A stretch of 64,000 nt of DNA, from positions 2,852,001 to 2,916,000 of the forward strand of contig NZ_CP019113.1 of NCBI RefSeq assembly GCF_001888805.2, in the 5' to 3' direction. A program made the translations under genes and the position numbers. Below the pieces are notes generated by a model that saw only the letters and a program-made list of their open reading frames with translations, did not search any database and was not told where the DNA came from. Origin of the DNA: Enterobacter sp. SA187 (GTDB taxonomy: Bacteria > Pseudomonadota > Gammaproteobacteria > Enterobacterales > Enterobacteriaceae). Shown here in pieces: positions 48,080 to 60,306 of the stretch (position 1 is its first letter; each line of letters starts with the position of its first letter).

Positions 48080-48664
48080 ATGTTTGGCTATCGCAGTAAC
48101 GTACCTAAAGCACGCCTGACCACCGATCGCCTGGTAGTGCGTCTGGTGCATGAGCGTGATGCCTGGCGGCTGGCCGATTATTACGCAGAAAATCGCCAGT
48201 TTCTGAAACCCTGGGAGCCGATCCGCGATGACAGCCATTGTTATCCTTCCGGCTGGCAGGCCCGCCTCGGCATGATCAACGAATTCCATAAACAGGGCAG
48301 CGCTTTTTACTTTGCGCTGCTCGATCCCGAAGAAAAAGAGATCATCGGCGTGGCGAACTTTTCCAACGTCGTACGCGGATCCTTTCACGCCTGCTACCTC
48401 GGCTACTCTATTGGTCAGAAATGGCAGGGGCAGGGGTTAATGTTTGAAGCCTTAAGCGCGGCGATCCGCTATATGCAGCGCACGCAGCATATGCACCGCA
48501 TCATGGCCAATTATATGCCGCACAATAAACGCAGCGGCGATTTGCTGGCGCGTCTCGGTTTTGAAAAGGAAGGCTACGCCAAAGCCTATCTGCTGATTGA
48601 CGGCCAGTGGCGCGATCACGTGCTGACGGCGTTAACGGCCACCGACTGGACCGCAGGGCGTTGA
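48080..48664 (+). CDS. rimJ: Ribosomal protein uS5 N-acetyltransferase RimJ
   Basis: RimJ is a GNAT enzyme that acetylates the N-terminal Ala of ribosomal protein S5 and assists 30S assembly. The 194 residues equal E. coli RimJ. The acetyl-CoA region is [21 protein letters not shown], and [23 protein letters not shown] is also conserved. ATG 48080 follows an AAGGAG site. In E. coli yceH comes next. Here mviM follows after 76 bases. Confidence 0.96.
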   Translation: MFGYRSNVPKARLTTDRLVVRLVHERDAWRLADYYAENRQFLKPWEPIRDDSHCYPSGWQARLGMINEFHKQGSAFYFALLDPEEKEIIGVANFSNVVRGSFHACYLGYSIGQKWQGQGLMFEALSAAIRYMQRTQHMHRIMANYMPHNKRSGDLLARLGFEKEGYAKAYLLIDGQWRDHVLTALTATDWTAGR

Positions 48665-48740
48665 CGATTATGCATCATCTGCTGAACAACGAGGCCGCTT
48701 TAGCCTCCGTATCCATTACTCACACAGACGGGAGAATGAA

Positions 48741-49664
48741 GTGAGCCGATTACGAATTGGTGTGGTAGGGCTTGGCGGCATCGCGCAAAAAGCCTGGCTG
48801 CCGGTGCTGGCGGCGGCAACGGACTGGACGTTACAGGCGGCCTGGTCGCCGACGCGGGAAAAAGCGCTGCCGGTATGTGAAAGCTGGCGTCTGCCCTATG
48901 CCGACTCGCTGGCGCATCTTGCCAGCCAGTGCGATGCGGTCTTTGTGCATACCTCGACCGCTTCACATTATGCAGTGGTCAGCGAGCTGTTAAATGCCGG
49001 GGTGCACGTCTGCGTCGATAAGCCGCTGGCGGATAATCTGGCGGATGCCGAGCGGCTGGTGGAGCTGGCGGCGCGCAAAAAGCTGACGCTGATGGTCGGT
49101 TTTAACCGCCGCTTTGCGCCCCTGTACCGCGATCTGAAAACCCGGCTCGAAAAAGGGGCGTCGCTGCGCATGGATAAGCATCGCAGCGACAGCGTCGGCC
49201 CGCACGATCTGCGTTTTACGCTGCTTGATGACTATCTGCATGTGGTGGACACCGCCCTCTGGCTGGCAGGCGGCCCGGCGCAGTTGCAGGGCGGCGTGCT
49301 GCACACCAATGACGAAGGGCAGATGTGCTACGCCGAACATCACTTCAGCAGCGATCTGTTGCAGATCACCACCAGCATGCATCGCCGCGCCGGCAGTCAG
49401 CGCGAGTGGGTACAGGCGGTGACCGACGGCGGCCTGTATGACGTCACCGATATGCGCGACTGGCGGGAGGAGCGCGGGCAGGGGGTGATCCTTCGTCCGG
49501 TGCCCGGCTGGCAGAGCACGCTTGAGCAGCGCGGATTTGTGGGCTGCGCCCGTCATTTCATCGAATGCGTGCAAAATCAGACGGTTCCCGAAACCGCCGG
49601 TGAACAGGCTGTGCTGGCGCAGCGCGTGATTGAAAAACTCTGGCGCGAGGCGATGACGGAGTAA
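48741..49664 (+). CDS. mviM: GFO/IDH/MOCA-family oxidoreductase MviM (YceM)
   Basis: This 307-residue protein starts with the Rossmann motif RIGVVGLGGIAQKAWLPVLAA. It carries the GFO/IDH/MOCA features VDKPLADNL (EKP-type Lys) and the conserved VGFNRRFAPLY. It is probably an NAD(P)-dependent sugar or myo-inositol-type dehydrogenase, substrate unknown. Historically it was named a Salmonella virulence gene with murJ (mviN). The start is a GTG with a GGGAGAATG stretch just upstream. murJ follows 114 bases later. Confidence 0.93.
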   Translation: MSRLRIGVVGLGGIAQKAWLPVLAAATDWTLQAAWSPTREKALPVCESWRLPYADSLAHLASQCDAVFVHTSTASHYAVVSELLNAGVHVCVDKPLADNLADAERLVELAARKKLTLMVGFNRRFAPLYRDLKTRLEKGASLRMDKHRSDSVGPHDLRFTLLDDYLHVVDTALWLAGGPAQLQGGVLHTNDEGQMCYAEHHFSSDLLQITTSMHRRAGSQREWVQAVTDGGLYDVTDMRDWREERGQGVILRPVPGWQSTLEQRGFVGCARHFIECVQNQTVPETAGEQAVLAQRVIEKLWREAMTE

Positions 49665-49709
49665 CCGCCCGTAACATAAGCCGGTAGTATTTCACCGCAA
49701 TCCAGGTAG

Positions 49710-51314
<1,605 letters not shown>

Positions 51315-51322
51315 AAACAGCA

Positions 51323-51346
51323 ACAGGGAGTCAAATGACTCCCTGT
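51323..51346. terminator. Bidirectional terminator between murJ and flgN
   Basis: ACAGGGAGTC-AAAT-GACTCCCTGT forms a 10-bp stem. It is followed by CTGTAAC on the plus strand and by TGCTGTTTTT on the minus strand. Confidence 0.8.
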
Positions 51347-51374
51347 CTGTAACTGGTAACGCGTACGGTCACGA

Positions 51375-51797
51375 TCAGATGGAGATTTTCTTGCCGCCGC
51401 GCGTGGTCGAGGACGTCTGTCCGTTGGCCCCGTATAACCCTGGCTCCTGATGCGGTTTCAGCACCTCAAGCGCTTGCTGGTTACGGATAATCTGGCCTTC
51501 AAGCAACCAGCCGTTGTGCTGGTTAAGATCGCGTAAATGCTGTGTCTTGGCGGTAATGGACTGCCAGCGTTCTGCAACATCATCATTGGAAGCGCGTCTG
51601 GCGTTCTGCTCCGCGCGTCGCTGTTGCTCCAGATAGTCCAGCGTAGCGAGCAACGAGCTCTTTTCTTCCGTAATGCGCTGCAGGGCGCTGCCATTGAAGT
51701 GGCCTGCGGAAAGTTGCTGTTGCTCAGCATCCATCACGACTTTCAGGTCGTTCAGGATAACTGTCATCTTATCCAGTATTTCTGACAGTTGATTCAT
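51375..51797 (-). CDS. flgN: Flagellar export chaperone FlgN
   Basis: FlgN is the cytoplasmic chaperone that holds the hook-filament junction proteins FlgK and FlgL until export. The 140 residues are nearly all helical and match E. coli FlgN, with TEEKSSLLATLDYLEQQRR, LRDLNQHNGWLLEGQI and the end RGGKKISI. It follows flgM by four bases. In enterobacteria the pair is made from both class 2 (flgA) and class 3 promoters. Confidence 0.95.
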   Translation of the reverse strand: MNQLSEILDKMTVILNDLKVVMDAEQQQLSAGHFNGSALQRITEEKSSLLATLDYLEQQRRAEQNARRASNDDVAERWQSITAKTQHLRDLNQHNGWLLEGQIIRNQQALEVLKPHQEPGLYGANGQTSSTTRGGKKISI

Positions 51798-51801
51798 ACG
51801 C

Positions 51802-52095
51802 TTATTTACTCTGTAAGAAACTCTGTGCTTCCTGAATCAGTGCATCGGCGATTTTGCCGGTGTCCATTTTCAGTTCGCCGTTGCGGATCGCGGCCTTCAG
51901 GCTTTCTACGCGCTCAACATTAATATCGTCGTCACCGGACTGGACCAGACGGGACTGGGCATTGCTGATGGTAACGTTAGTGCTGTTAGCAGTAACCGGT
52001 TTTTCCAGGCGCGTTTTGGTTGCCTGAGTTTCGTTGCTTTCGCGCTGTTGAACAGTGTTGACCGGCTTCAGGGGCGATGTACGTTCAATGCTCAT
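51802..52095 (-). CDS. flgM: Anti-sigma-28 factor FlgM
   Basis: FlgM binds and blocks sigma-28 (FliA) until the hook is complete. It is then exported through the hook, which frees late flagellar genes. The 97 residues equal E. coli FlgM. The N-terminus [12 protein letters not shown] is the export signal, and the C-terminal half, from about [16 protein letters not shown], binds FliA. A sigma-28 promoter lies upstream at 52157-52183. Confidence 0.96.
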   Translation of the reverse strand: MSIERTSPLKPVNTVQQRESNETQATKTRLEKPVTANSTNVTISNAQSRLVQSGDDDINVERVESLKAAIRNGELKMDTGKIADALIQEAQSFLQSK

Positions 52096-52156
52096 AGTGT
52101 GGTCCTCATCGAGGTTTTGCGGCGCAGACGCCTGCCATTCATCATATGTTGATTAT

Positions 52157-52183
52157 TTATCGGCAGATGCCGCAAATTCTTTA
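52157..52183 (-). promoter_or_regulatory. Sigma-28 promoter of flgMN
   Basis: On the minus strand TAAAGAAT, an 11-base spacer and GCCGATAA match the FliA consensus TAAAGTTT-N11-GCCGATAA. It is about 60 bases before flgM and inside the flgA-flgM gap. Confidence 0.88.
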
Positions 52184-52188
52184 AAGAA

Positions 52189-52848
52189 TTATAGATTAAT
52201 AAGAATATTCCCATCAGGACCGACCATCCCGCTCACCACCTGGCCTGACGCCATGCGAACCCGGGCGTTTTGCGCCACGGCAGCGTTATTCATCGCCTGG
52301 CCTTCGCCGTTAACGCTAAAGCCGTCGCCCTGTGCGATAACCTGCACTTTCTGACCAGCTTTGATACGCCAGGCCTGGCGCAGCATCGACAGCTGGATCG
52401 CCTGACCGGGGGCGACGTCGCGTAAACTTACCGCATCCTGCGCCTGATTGATATCCAGCATGGTACGCGGCGGCAGTTGATCGAGACGACCACGGGTGAG
52501 GGTGACGCTCCCCGGTTGCAGCGTACTGCCACGGGTTATCGGCTGCGCGGCGACGACATAATTGCCCGTGGCCTGCACCTGCACCTGAACGTAACGTTTT
52601 TCATTGGCGCACTGCGCCAGCACGTTCACATTCCCCCAGAGTTTAGCACTTCCCGCCACGCTGAGCGCCGGTTGTTCGCAGGCGGGCAGCAGATTTGGCG
52701 CGCTGCGCACCTTTACCACCACCTCATCGCTGAAGCCTGCCAGCCGCTGGGCAAAAAACGCCGTCAGCTGCGCATTGAGATCCGCCGCCAGCAGCGACGC
52801 GCTAAAAAACAGTAAGGTCGCGGCTAAACCGCCTTTCAGGGTGTTCAT
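52189..52848 (-). CDS. flgA: Flagellar P-ring assembly chaperone FlgA
   Basis: FlgA is a periplasmic chaperone for assembly of the FlgI P-ring. The 219 residues equal E. coli FlgA, with a signal peptide (MNTLKGGLAATLLFFSASLLA) and a C-terminal SAF/ChapFlgA domain (TGNYVVAAQPITRGSTLQ, ARVRMASGQVVSGMV). The frame opens at 52893, but ATG 52848 follows CAGGAGT and starts the signal peptide. It is divergent from flgB. The 172-base gap should hold FlhDC-dependent class 2 promoters for both. Confidence 0.94.
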   Translation of the reverse strand: MNTLKGGLAATLLFFSASLLAADLNAQLTAFFAQRLAGFSDEVVVKVRSAPNLLPACEQPALSVAGSAKLWGNVNVLAQCANEKRYVQVQVQATGNYVVAAQPITRGSTLQPGSVTLTRGRLDQLPPRTMLDINQAQDAVSLRDVAPGQAIQLSMLRQAWRIKAGQKVQVIAQGDGFSVNGEGQAMNNAAVAQNARVRMASGQVVSGMVGPDGNILINL

Positions 52849-53020
52849 CGCAGACTCCTGCCTGTTTAAAGAATGCCGAGATTCTACCCGCACAATAAAT
52901 CTATCAACGCAATAAATAGCGACGCATTTTGCGCTTATTCAGACGATGACGCATGGACAACGCCATTTAAGCTGTCACCTGTCAATTTATCATCAGCGTA
53001 ATGTCATCAGCGGGGGAGAC

Positions 53021-53437
53021 ATGCTCGATAAACTCGATGCCGCGCTACGTTTTCAGCAGGAAGCGTTAAATCTGCGCGCGCAGCGCCAGGAAGTGCTGGC
53101 GGCCAATATTGCCAACGCCGATACCCCGGGGTATCAGGCACGCGATATGGATTTCAGCAGTGAACTCAAAAAGGTGATGGAGCGCGGTCGTGCTGAAAAT
53201 AGCGGTGTAGCCTTGCAGCTGACCTCTGCCCGTCATATTCCGGCGCAGGCAATGACCGCGCCGTCTGCCGATCTGCTGTACCGCATTCCGGACCAGCCTT
53301 CGATGGATGGTAATACCGTCGATATGGATCGCGAACGTACACAATTCGCCGATAACACCCTGAAATACCAGACCGGTCTGACCGTACTGGGTGGGCAGAT
53401 CAAAGGCATGATGAGCGTATTGCAGGGGGGGAATTAA
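53021..53437 (+). CDS. flgB: Flagellar proximal rod protein FlgB
   Basis: FlgB is a rod subunit exported by the flagellar type III system. The 138 residues equal E. coli FlgB. The N-terminal rod signature [20 protein letters not shown] is intact. ATG 53021 follows GGGGGAGAC. It is the first gene of the flgBCDEFGHIJ operon, a class 2 unit activated by FlhDC in related species. Confidence 0.96.
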   Translation: MLDKLDAALRFQQEALNLRAQRQEVLAANIANADTPGYQARDMDFSSELKKVMERGRAENSGVALQLTSARHIPAQAMTAPSADLLYRIPDQPSMDGNTVDMDRERTQFADNTLKYQTGLTVLGGQIKGMMSVLQGGN

Positions 53438-53440
53438 CAG

Positions 53441-53845
53441 ATGGCATTACTGAACATTTTTGATATCGCCGGTTCCGCGATGACCGCCCAGTCCAAGCGT
53501 CTGAACGTGGCGGCCAGTAACCTGGCCAACGCCGACAGTGTCACCGGACCGGATGGCCAGCCTTATCGCGCAAAACAGGTGGTATTTCAGGTAGACGCTG
53601 CGCCAGGCGCGGCGACCGGCGGGGTGAAGGTCTCTGAAGTGATCGAAAGTCAGGCCCCGGACAAACTGGTGTACGAACCGGGTAACCCGCTTGCCGATGC
53701 AAAAGGGTATGTGCGTATGCCGAACGTCGATGTGGTGGGCGAAATGGTCAACTCCATGTCCGCCTCCCGCAGCTACCAGGCAAACGTTGAAGTGCTTAAC
53801 ACCGTCAAGAGCCTGATGCTCAAGACCCTGACCCTCGGCCAGTAA
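53441..53845 (+). CDS. flgC: Flagellar proximal rod protein FlgC
   Basis: FlgC is a 134-residue rod subunit of E. coli length. The N-terminal [21 protein letters not shown] and the C-terminal [28 protein letters not shown] are the coiled-coil halves that pack in the rod. It starts three bases after flgB and precedes flgD by 11 bases. Confidence 0.97.
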   Translation: MALLNIFDIAGSAMTAQSKRLNVAASNLANADSVTGPDGQPYRAKQVVFQVDAAPGAATGGVKVSEVIESQAPDKLVYEPGNPLADAKGYVRMPNVDVVGEMVNSMSASRSYQANVEVLNTVKSLMLKTLTLGQ

Positions 53846-53856
53846 AGGAACAAGGC

Positions 53857-54537
53857 ATGTCTATTTCCGTTAACGTTAATGACACTACCGCCGCCGCCGG
53901 TACTTCCGCCGCCACGGGCAACAGCTCGCTGACCGGCAGTAAAGCAGAAGATTTACAGGGCAGCTTTTTAACGCTCTTGGTCGCACAGCTGAAAAACCAG
54001 GATCCGACCAATCCGATGCAGAACAACGAACTGACCACACAGCTGGCGCAAATCAGCACCGTGAGCGGCATTGAAAAGCTGAACACCACGCTCGGCTCTA
54101 TCTCCGGTCAGCTTAATAACAACGCCTCGTTGCAGGCCAGCACGCTGATTGGGCATGGCGTGATGATCCCCGGCACTACGATACTGGCGGGTAAAGAAAC
54201 CACCACGCCGTTTGGCGTTGAACTCCAGCAGGCCGCCGATAAAGTCACTGCCACCATTACCGATAAAGCCGGTGTGGTGGTGCGCACCATCGACATTGGC
54301 GCGCTGAAAGCGGGCGTCCATAGCTTCAACTGGGACGGCACCCTGGCGGACGGCACGGCAGCGCCGGACGGTTCCTATAACGTGGCGATTAACGCCAGCA
54401 ACGGCACCACTCAGCTGGTTGCCCAACCGCTACAGTTTGCGCTGGTGCAGGGTGTTACCCGCGGCAGCAACGGCAACTTGTTAGATTTGGGTACCTACGG
54501 TACCACCACCCTCGACGAAGTACGGCAGATTATCTAA
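53857..54537 (+). CDS. flgD: Hook-capping protein FlgD
   Basis: FlgD caps the growing hook and directs FlgE assembly, and is then discarded. The 226 residues (E. coli 231) show the N-terminal scaffold LQGSFLTLLVAQLKNQDPTNPMQNNELTTQLAQ, followed by Ig/Tudor-like domains containing VHSFNWDGTLADGTAAPDGSY. It sits between flgC and flgE in the rod-hook operon. Confidence 0.96.
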   Translation: MSISVNVNDTTAAAGTSAATGNSSLTGSKAEDLQGSFLTLLVAQLKNQDPTNPMQNNELTTQLAQISTVSGIEKLNTTLGSISGQLNNNASLQASTLIGHGVMIPGTTILAGKETTTPFGVELQQAADKVTATITDKAGVVVRTIDIGALKAGVHSFNWDGTLADGTAAPDGSYNVAINASNGTTQLVAQPLQFALVQGVTRGSNGNLLDLGTYGTTTLDEVRQII

Positions 54538-54561
54538 GCCTTCATTTATCAGGAGTAAGTC

Positions 54562-55836
54562 ATGGCCTTTTCACAAGCGGTCAGCGGCCTGAATGCTGCG
54601 GCCACCAACCTCGATGTCATCGGTAACAACATCGCCAACTCCGCCACTTACGGCTTTAAATCTGGCAGTGCGTCCTTCGCTGACATGTTTGCTGGTTCTA
54701 AAGTCGGTCTGGGCGTAAAAGTTGCGGGTATCACTCAGGACTTTAACGACGGCACCACCACCAATACCGGTCGTGGCCTGGACGTGGCAATCAGCCAGAA
54801 CGGTTTCTTCCGTCTGGTCGACAACAACGGTTCTGTTTATTACAGCCGTAACGGTCAGTTCAAACTGGATTCCGACCGTAACATCGTTAACATGCAGGGT
54901 CTCCAACTGACCGGCTATCCGGCAACAGGTACGCCGCCGACCATCCAGCAGGGCGCGAACCCGACCGCCATCTCCGTGCCAAACACGCTGATGTCGGCGA
55001 AAACCACCACCACTGCGGCGATGCAGATCAACCTGAACTCGTCTGACAAACTGCCGACCATTGCCACCTTTGATCCGACCAACGCGGACTCTTACAACAA
55101 GAAAGGGTCGGTGACGGTATATGATACCCAGGGTAACGCCCATGACATGAACGTTTACTATGTCAAAACGGCAAACAACCAGTGGGATGTGTGGACCCAG
55201 GATTCCAGCGTCACAGGCGCAACGCCGGTGAAATCTGCCCAGATGGCCTTTGACACCAACGGTAATCTGGACGAAGTGCGTAACTACACGCTGAACACCA
55301 CCACCACCCCTGCAAGCTGGGATCTGGCCGCTACGCCGAATGCACAGCCGCAGGTCAATATCGTCACGGGCGCACTGAACGGCGCGATCCCGGCGACCTT
55401 CTCGCTGAGCTGGCTCGGCTCCATGCAGCAGAACACCGGTTCTAACAACATCGTGGCGACCAGCCAGAACGGTTACAAGCCGGGCGACCTGGTGAGCTAC
55501 CAGATCAACGATGATGGCACCGTGGTGGGTAACTACTCCAACGAACAGACCCAGCTGTTAGGTCAGATCGTGCTGGCAAACTTCGCCAACAACGAAGGTC
55601 TGCAATCCGAAGGCGATAACGTCTGGTCCGCCTCCGGCGCATCCGGTGTGGCGCTGCTGGGTACCGCGGGTACCGGTAACTTCGGTTCGCTGACCAACGG
55701 CGCGCTGGAGTCGTCGAACGTTGATCTGAGTAAAGAGCTGGTGAACATGATCGTCGCGCAGCGTAACTACCAGTCGAACGCGCAGACCATCAAAACTCAG
55801 GATCAGATCCTCAACACGCTGGTTAACCTGCGCTAA
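54562..55836 (+). CDS. flgE: Flagellar hook protein FlgE
   Basis: FlgE forms the curved hook that joins rod to filament. The 424 residues exceed the E. coli 402, the extra length being in the surface-exposed central domains. The N-terminus SGLNAAATNLDVIGNNIANSATYGFKSG and C-terminus VDLSKELVNMIVAQRNYQSNAQTIKTQDQILNTLVNLR are the conserved core D0 parts. A good AGGAG site precedes the ATG. Confidence 0.97.
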   Translation: MAFSQAVSGLNAAATNLDVIGNNIANSATYGFKSGSASFADMFAGSKVGLGVKVAGITQDFNDGTTTNTGRGLDVAISQNGFFRLVDNNGSVYYSRNGQFKLDSDRNIVNMQGLQLTGYPATGTPPTIQQGANPTAISVPNTLMSAKTTTTAAMQINLNSSDKLPTIATFDPTNADSYNKKGSVTVYDTQGNAHDMNVYYVKTANNQWDVWTQDSSVTGATPVKSAQMAFDTNGNLDEVRNYTLNTTTTPASWDLAATPNAQPQVNIVTGALNGAIPATFSLSWLGSMQQNTGSNNIVATSQNGYKPGDLVSYQINDDGTVVGNYSNEQTQLLGQIVLANFANNEGLQSEGDNVWSASGASGVALLGTAGTGNFGSLTNGALESSNVDLSKELVNMIVAQRNYQSNAQTIKTQDQILNTLVNLR

Positions 55837-55856
55837 TCGTCTGACGGGATGGCTTC

Positions 55857-56612
55857 ATGGATCACGCAATATATACCGCGATGGGCGCGGCAAGTCAGAC
55901 GCTCAATCAGCAGTCTGTTACCGCCAGCAACCTCGCGAACGCGTCAACACCCGGTTTTCGCGCCCAGCTGAATGCGCTGCGTGCGGTACCCGTTGAAGGA
56001 TTGTCACTGCCGACGCGTACGCTGGTGACGGCGTCCACGCCCGGCGCGGATATGACGCAGGGTCAAATGGACTACACGTCGCGTCCGCTGGATGTGGCGT
56101 TGCAGCAGGATGGCTGGCTGGCGGTACAGGCGCCGGATGGCACCGAAGCTTATACCCGCAACGGTAACATCCAGGTTAACCCGGCAGGTCAGCTGACTAT
56201 TCAGGGTAATCCGGTAATGGGCGACGGCGGCCCGATCGCCGTGCCGGAAGGCGCGGAGATCACCATCGCTGCCGACGGTACCGTGTCGGCGCTTACCCCA
56301 GGGGATCCGCCGAATACCGTGTCGCCTGTTGGCCGTCTGAAGCTGGTCAAAGCGGAAGGCAGCGAAGTGGTGCGCGGCGACGACGGCATGTTCCGTTTAA
56401 GCCAGGCCGCGCAGGCGACCCGTGGCGCGACCTTACAGGCCGATCCGACCATCCGCGTGATGTCCGGCGTGCTGGAAGGCAGTAACGTGAAGCCGGTAGC
56501 CGCGATGACCGACATGATTGCCAGTGCGCGTCGTTTTGAGATGCAAATGAAGGTGATCAGCAGCGTTGACGAAAACGACCAGCGCGCCAACTCGCTGCTG
56601 TCAATGAGCTAA
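55857..56612 (+). CDS. flgF: Flagellar proximal rod protein FlgF
   Basis: FlgF is a rod subunit of 251 residues, as in E. coli. The rod core segments are QQSVTASNLANASTPGFRAQL near the N-terminus and MTDMIASARRFEMQMKVISSVDENDQRANSLLSMS at the end. It is followed by flgG 15 bases later. Confidence 0.97.
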   Translation: MDHAIYTAMGAASQTLNQQSVTASNLANASTPGFRAQLNALRAVPVEGLSLPTRTLVTASTPGADMTQGQMDYTSRPLDVALQQDGWLAVQAPDGTEAYTRNGNIQVNPAGQLTIQGNPVMGDGGPIAVPEGAEITIAADGTVSALTPGDPPNTVSPVGRLKLVKAEGSEVVRGDDGMFRLSQAAQATRGATLQADPTIRVMSGVLEGSNVKPVAAMTDMIASARRFEMQMKVISSVDENDQRANSLLSMS

Positions 56613-56615
56613 TAA

Positions 56616-57410
<795 letters not shown>

Positions 57411-57466
57411 GGCGTGATCCGGTGCGCTAACCCCGCACCGGCACCCTGTTTTTGAAGATGAAAGCA

Positions 57467-58165
57467 ATGTACAAAACCGCCGCGTTTCGTTATCCGCTTC
57501 TGGCTCTGCTGGCAACCTCCCTTACCGGATGTGCCTTGATCCCTTCGACACCGCTGGTGCAAGGGGCGACCACTGCCCAACCGACGCCTGGCCCGGCGCC
57601 GATTGTCAATGGCTCCATTTACCAGTCTGCGCAGCCTGTGAACTATGGCTACCAGCCACTGTTTGAAGATAGACGTCCGCGTAACGTTGGCGACACGCTG
57701 ACCATCGTGCTGGCGGAAAATGTCAGCGCCAGTAAAAGCTCCTCGGCGAATGCCAGCCGCGACGGCAAAACCAGCTTCGGCGTCGATACCGCTCCACGCT
57801 ATCTGCAGGGGCTGTTCGGTAATGCGCGCGCGGATGTGGATGCCGACGGCAGCAACAGCTTTAACGGTAAAGGCGGCGCAAACGCCAGCAATACCTTTAG
57901 CGGCACCTTGACCGTCACTGTCGACCAGGTTCTGGTCAATGGCAACTTACACGTTGTGGGTGAAAAACAGATCGCCATTAATCAGGGCACTGAATTCATC
58001 CGCTTCTCCGGTGTCGTGAACCCACGCACCATCAGCGGCAGCAACACGGTTCCGTCTACCCAGGTGGCAGACGCGCGTATCGAATATGTCGGCAATGGCT
58101 ACATAAACGAAGCGCAGAATATGGGCTGGCTGCAACGTTTCTTCCTTAATTTATCGCCGATGTAA
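57467..58165 (+). CDS. flgH: Flagellar L-ring lipoprotein FlgH
   Basis: FlgH forms the outer-membrane L-ring. From ATG 57467 it has 232 residues, as in E. coli, with the lipoprotein signal [22 protein letters not shown]. Start codons at 57452 and 57458 are in frame but only lengthen the signal. The body [45 protein letters not shown] is highly conserved. Confidence 0.95.
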   Translation: MYKTAAFRYPLLALLATSLTGCALIPSTPLVQGATTAQPTPGPAPIVNGSIYQSAQPVNYGYQPLFEDRRPRNVGDTLTIVLAENVSASKSSSANASRDGKTSFGVDTAPRYLQGLFGNARADVDADGSNSFNGKGGANASNTFSGTLTVTVDQVLVNGNLHVVGEKQIAINQGTEFIRFSGVVNPRTISGSNTVPSTQVADARIEYVGNGYINEAQNMGWLQRFFLNLSPM

Positions 58166-58177
58166 CTGAGGTATCCC

Positions 58178-59275
58178 ATGTTTAAATCTCTGATTGGTAT
58201 AGCGCTGGTGCTGGTGGCAACGATTGCCCAGGCCGAGCGTATCCGGGATCTCACCAGCGTACAGGGCGTACGACAAAACTCCTTAATTGGCTACGGCCTG
58301 GTGGTCGGTCTGGATGGTACAGGTGACCAGACGACCCAGACGCCGTTCACCACCCAGAGCCTGAACAACATGCTCTCGCAGATGGGGATCACCGTGCCGC
58401 CGGGCACCAACATGCAGCTGAAAAACGTGGCGGCCGTGATGGTCACCGCGCAGCTGCCGCCTTTTGCACGTCAGGGTCAGAACATCGATGTGGTGGTGTC
58501 CTCCCTCGGTAACGCCAAAAGCTTACGCGGCGGTACGCTGGTAATGACCCCGCTGAAAGGCGTGGACAGCCAGGTCTATGCGCTGGCGCAGGGTAACGTG
58601 CTGGTCGGCGGCGCAGGCGCATCCGCCGGCGGCAGCAGCGTGCAGGTGAACCAGCTTAACGGCGGCCGCATCACCGGCGGCGCGGTAGTGGAACGTGAAC
58701 TGCCAAGCCAGTTCGGCGCAGGCAACACCATTAACCTGCAACTGAACAATGAAGACTTCACCCTCGCGCAGCAGATCACCGACACTATCAACCGTTCCCG
58801 CGGCTACGGCAGCGCCACGGCGCTGGATGCGCGTACCGTGCAGATCCGCGTGCCCGCGGGTAACAGTTCGCAGGTGCGTTTCCTCGCGGATATCCAGAAT
58901 ATGGAAGTGGGCATGACGCCGCAGGACGCGAAGATTGTCATTAACTCCCGTACCGGCTCGGTGGTGATGAACCGCGAAGTAACGCTCGACAGCTGTGCGG
59001 TGGCGCAGGGTAACCTCTCCGTGACCGTGAACCGTCAGGCGAACGTCAGTCAGCCCGATACGCCGTTTGGCGGCGGTCAGACGGTGGTGACGCCGCAGAC
59101 GCAAATCGATCTGCGTCAGAGCGGCGGCTCGCTGCAAAGCGTGCGCTCCAGCGCCAACCTGAACAGCGTCGTACGCGCCCTGAACGCGCTGGGTGCCACG
59201 CCGATGGATCTGATGTCCATCCTGCAATCAATGGAAAGCGCGGGTTGCCTGCGCGCGAAACTGGAAATCATCTAA
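58178..59275 (+). CDS. flgI: Flagellar P-ring protein FlgI
   Basis: FlgI forms the P-ring in the peptidoglycan layer, assembled with FlgA. The 365 residues match E. coli FlgI. A signal peptide ends at [19 protein letters not shown]. Two mature cysteines, in TLDSCAVAQ and SAGCLRAK, can form the stabilising disulfide. The stop overlaps the flgJ start (TAATG). Confidence 0.97.
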   Translation: MFKSLIGIALVLVATIAQAERIRDLTSVQGVRQNSLIGYGLVVGLDGTGDQTTQTPFTTQSLNNMLSQMGITVPPGTNMQLKNVAAVMVTAQLPPFARQGQNIDVVVSSLGNAKSLRGGTLVMTPLKGVDSQVYALAQGNVLVGGAGASAGGSSVQVNQLNGGRITGGAVVERELPSQFGAGNTINLQLNNEDFTLAQQITDTINRSRGYGSATALDARTVQIRVPAGNSSQVRFLADIQNMEVGMTPQDAKIVINSRTGSVVMNREVTLDSCAVAQGNLSVTVNRQANVSQPDTPFGGGQTVVTPQTQIDLRQSGGSLQSVRSSANLNSVVRALNALGATPMDLMSILQSMESAGCLRAKLEII

Positions 59276-60231
59276 TGTTGACCGACAGCCGACTGGCGGC
59301 GAGCGCGGCATGGGATGCGCAATCGCTGAATGAACTGAAATCGAAAGCCGGGCAGGATCCGGGGGCGAACCTTCGCCCCGTGGCCCGCCAGGTGGAAGGG
59401 ATGTTTGTGCAGATGATGCTGAAAAGCATGCGTGAAGCCTTGCCGAAAGACGGCCTGTTCAGCAGTGATTCCACGCGCCTGTACACCAGCATGTATGACC
59501 AGCAGATCGCCCAGCAGATGACCGCCGGTAAAGGCCTCGGCCTTGCCGATATGATGGTCAAACAGATGGGCGGCGAGCAGGCGGCGCAGGCCGCCGCGTC
59601 TGAACCTGAGCAGGTGCCGATGAAGTTCCCGCTGGAAACGGTCACCACCTATCAGAACCAGGCGCTGACGCAAATGGTGCGCAAGGCGATGCCGAAAGCC
59701 CCGGAAGTCAATGATGAGCCGCTGACCGGCGACAGCAAAGACTTCCTGGCCCAGCTTTCGCTGCCTGCCCGACTGGCCAGCCAGCAGAGCGGCGTGCCGC
59801 ATCACCTGATCCTCGCCCAGGCGGCGCTGGAATCCGGCTGGGGCCAGCGGCAGATCCGCCGTGAGAACGGCGAGCCAAGCTTCAACATTTTTGGCGTCAA
59901 AGCCACCTCAAACTGGAAAGGGCCGGTCACCGAGATCACCACTACCGAATTTGAAAACGGCGAAGCGAAGAAAGTGAAGGCGAAGTTCCGTGTCTACAGC
60001 TCGTATCTGGAAGCGCTGTCGGACTACGTGGGCGTGCTGACCCGCAATCCGCGCTACGCTGCCGTGACCACCGCCGCTACCGCCGAGCAGGGCGCTCAGG
60101 CATTGCAGAGCGCCGGTTACGCCACCGATCCTAACTATGCGCGTAAGCTGACCGGCATGATCCAGCAGATGAAAGCGATGGGTGAGAAGGTGAGTAAAGC
60201 GTACAGCAACGATATCGAAAATCTGTTCTGA
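59275..60231 (+). CDS. flgJ: Rod cap and muramidase FlgJ
   Basis: FlgJ caps the rod and cuts peptidoglycan to let it through. The N-terminal half (RPVARQVEGMFVQMMLKSMREALPKDGLF) is the rod-cap part. The C-terminal half is a glucosaminidase with the catalytic Glu in LILAQAALESGWGQRQIRRENG. The 318 residues (E. coli 313) start at ATG 59275, overlapping the flgI stop by one base. It is the last gene of the rod-hook operon. Confidence 0.96.
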   Translation: MLTDSRLAASAAWDAQSLNELKSKAGQDPGANLRPVARQVEGMFVQMMLKSMREALPKDGLFSSDSTRLYTSMYDQQIAQQMTAGKGLGLADMMVKQMGGEQAAQAAASEPEQVPMKFPLETVTTYQNQALTQMVRKAMPKAPEVNDEPLTGDSKDFLAQLSLPARLASQQSGVPHHLILAQAALESGWGQRQIRRENGEPSFNIFGVKATSNWKGPVTEITTTEFENGEAKKVKAKFRVYSSYLEALSDYVGVLTRNPRYAAVTTAATAEQGAQALQSAGYATDPNYARKLTGMIQQMKAMGEKVSKAYSNDIENLF

Positions 60232-60237
60232 AAACTC

Positions 60238-60264
60238 TCAAGTTCAGAAAGGCGTTGCCGATAA
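60238..60264 (+). promoter_or_regulatory. Sigma-28 promoter of flgKL
   Basis: TCAAGTTC, an 11-base spacer and GCCGATAA match the FliA consensus, 43 bases before the flgK start. It makes flgKL a class 3 unit in addition to any read-through from flgJ. Confidence 0.85.
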
Positions 60265-60306
60265 TCTCTATCAGGATTCATGTCTGACAGTTTATAAGGA
60301 ACCTCC

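Noticed and set aside
48670..48744. Short frame (MHHLLNNEAALASV...) between rimJ and mviM
   Set aside because: No match to YceH or any other protein, no ribosome binding site, and it overlaps the mviM start region.
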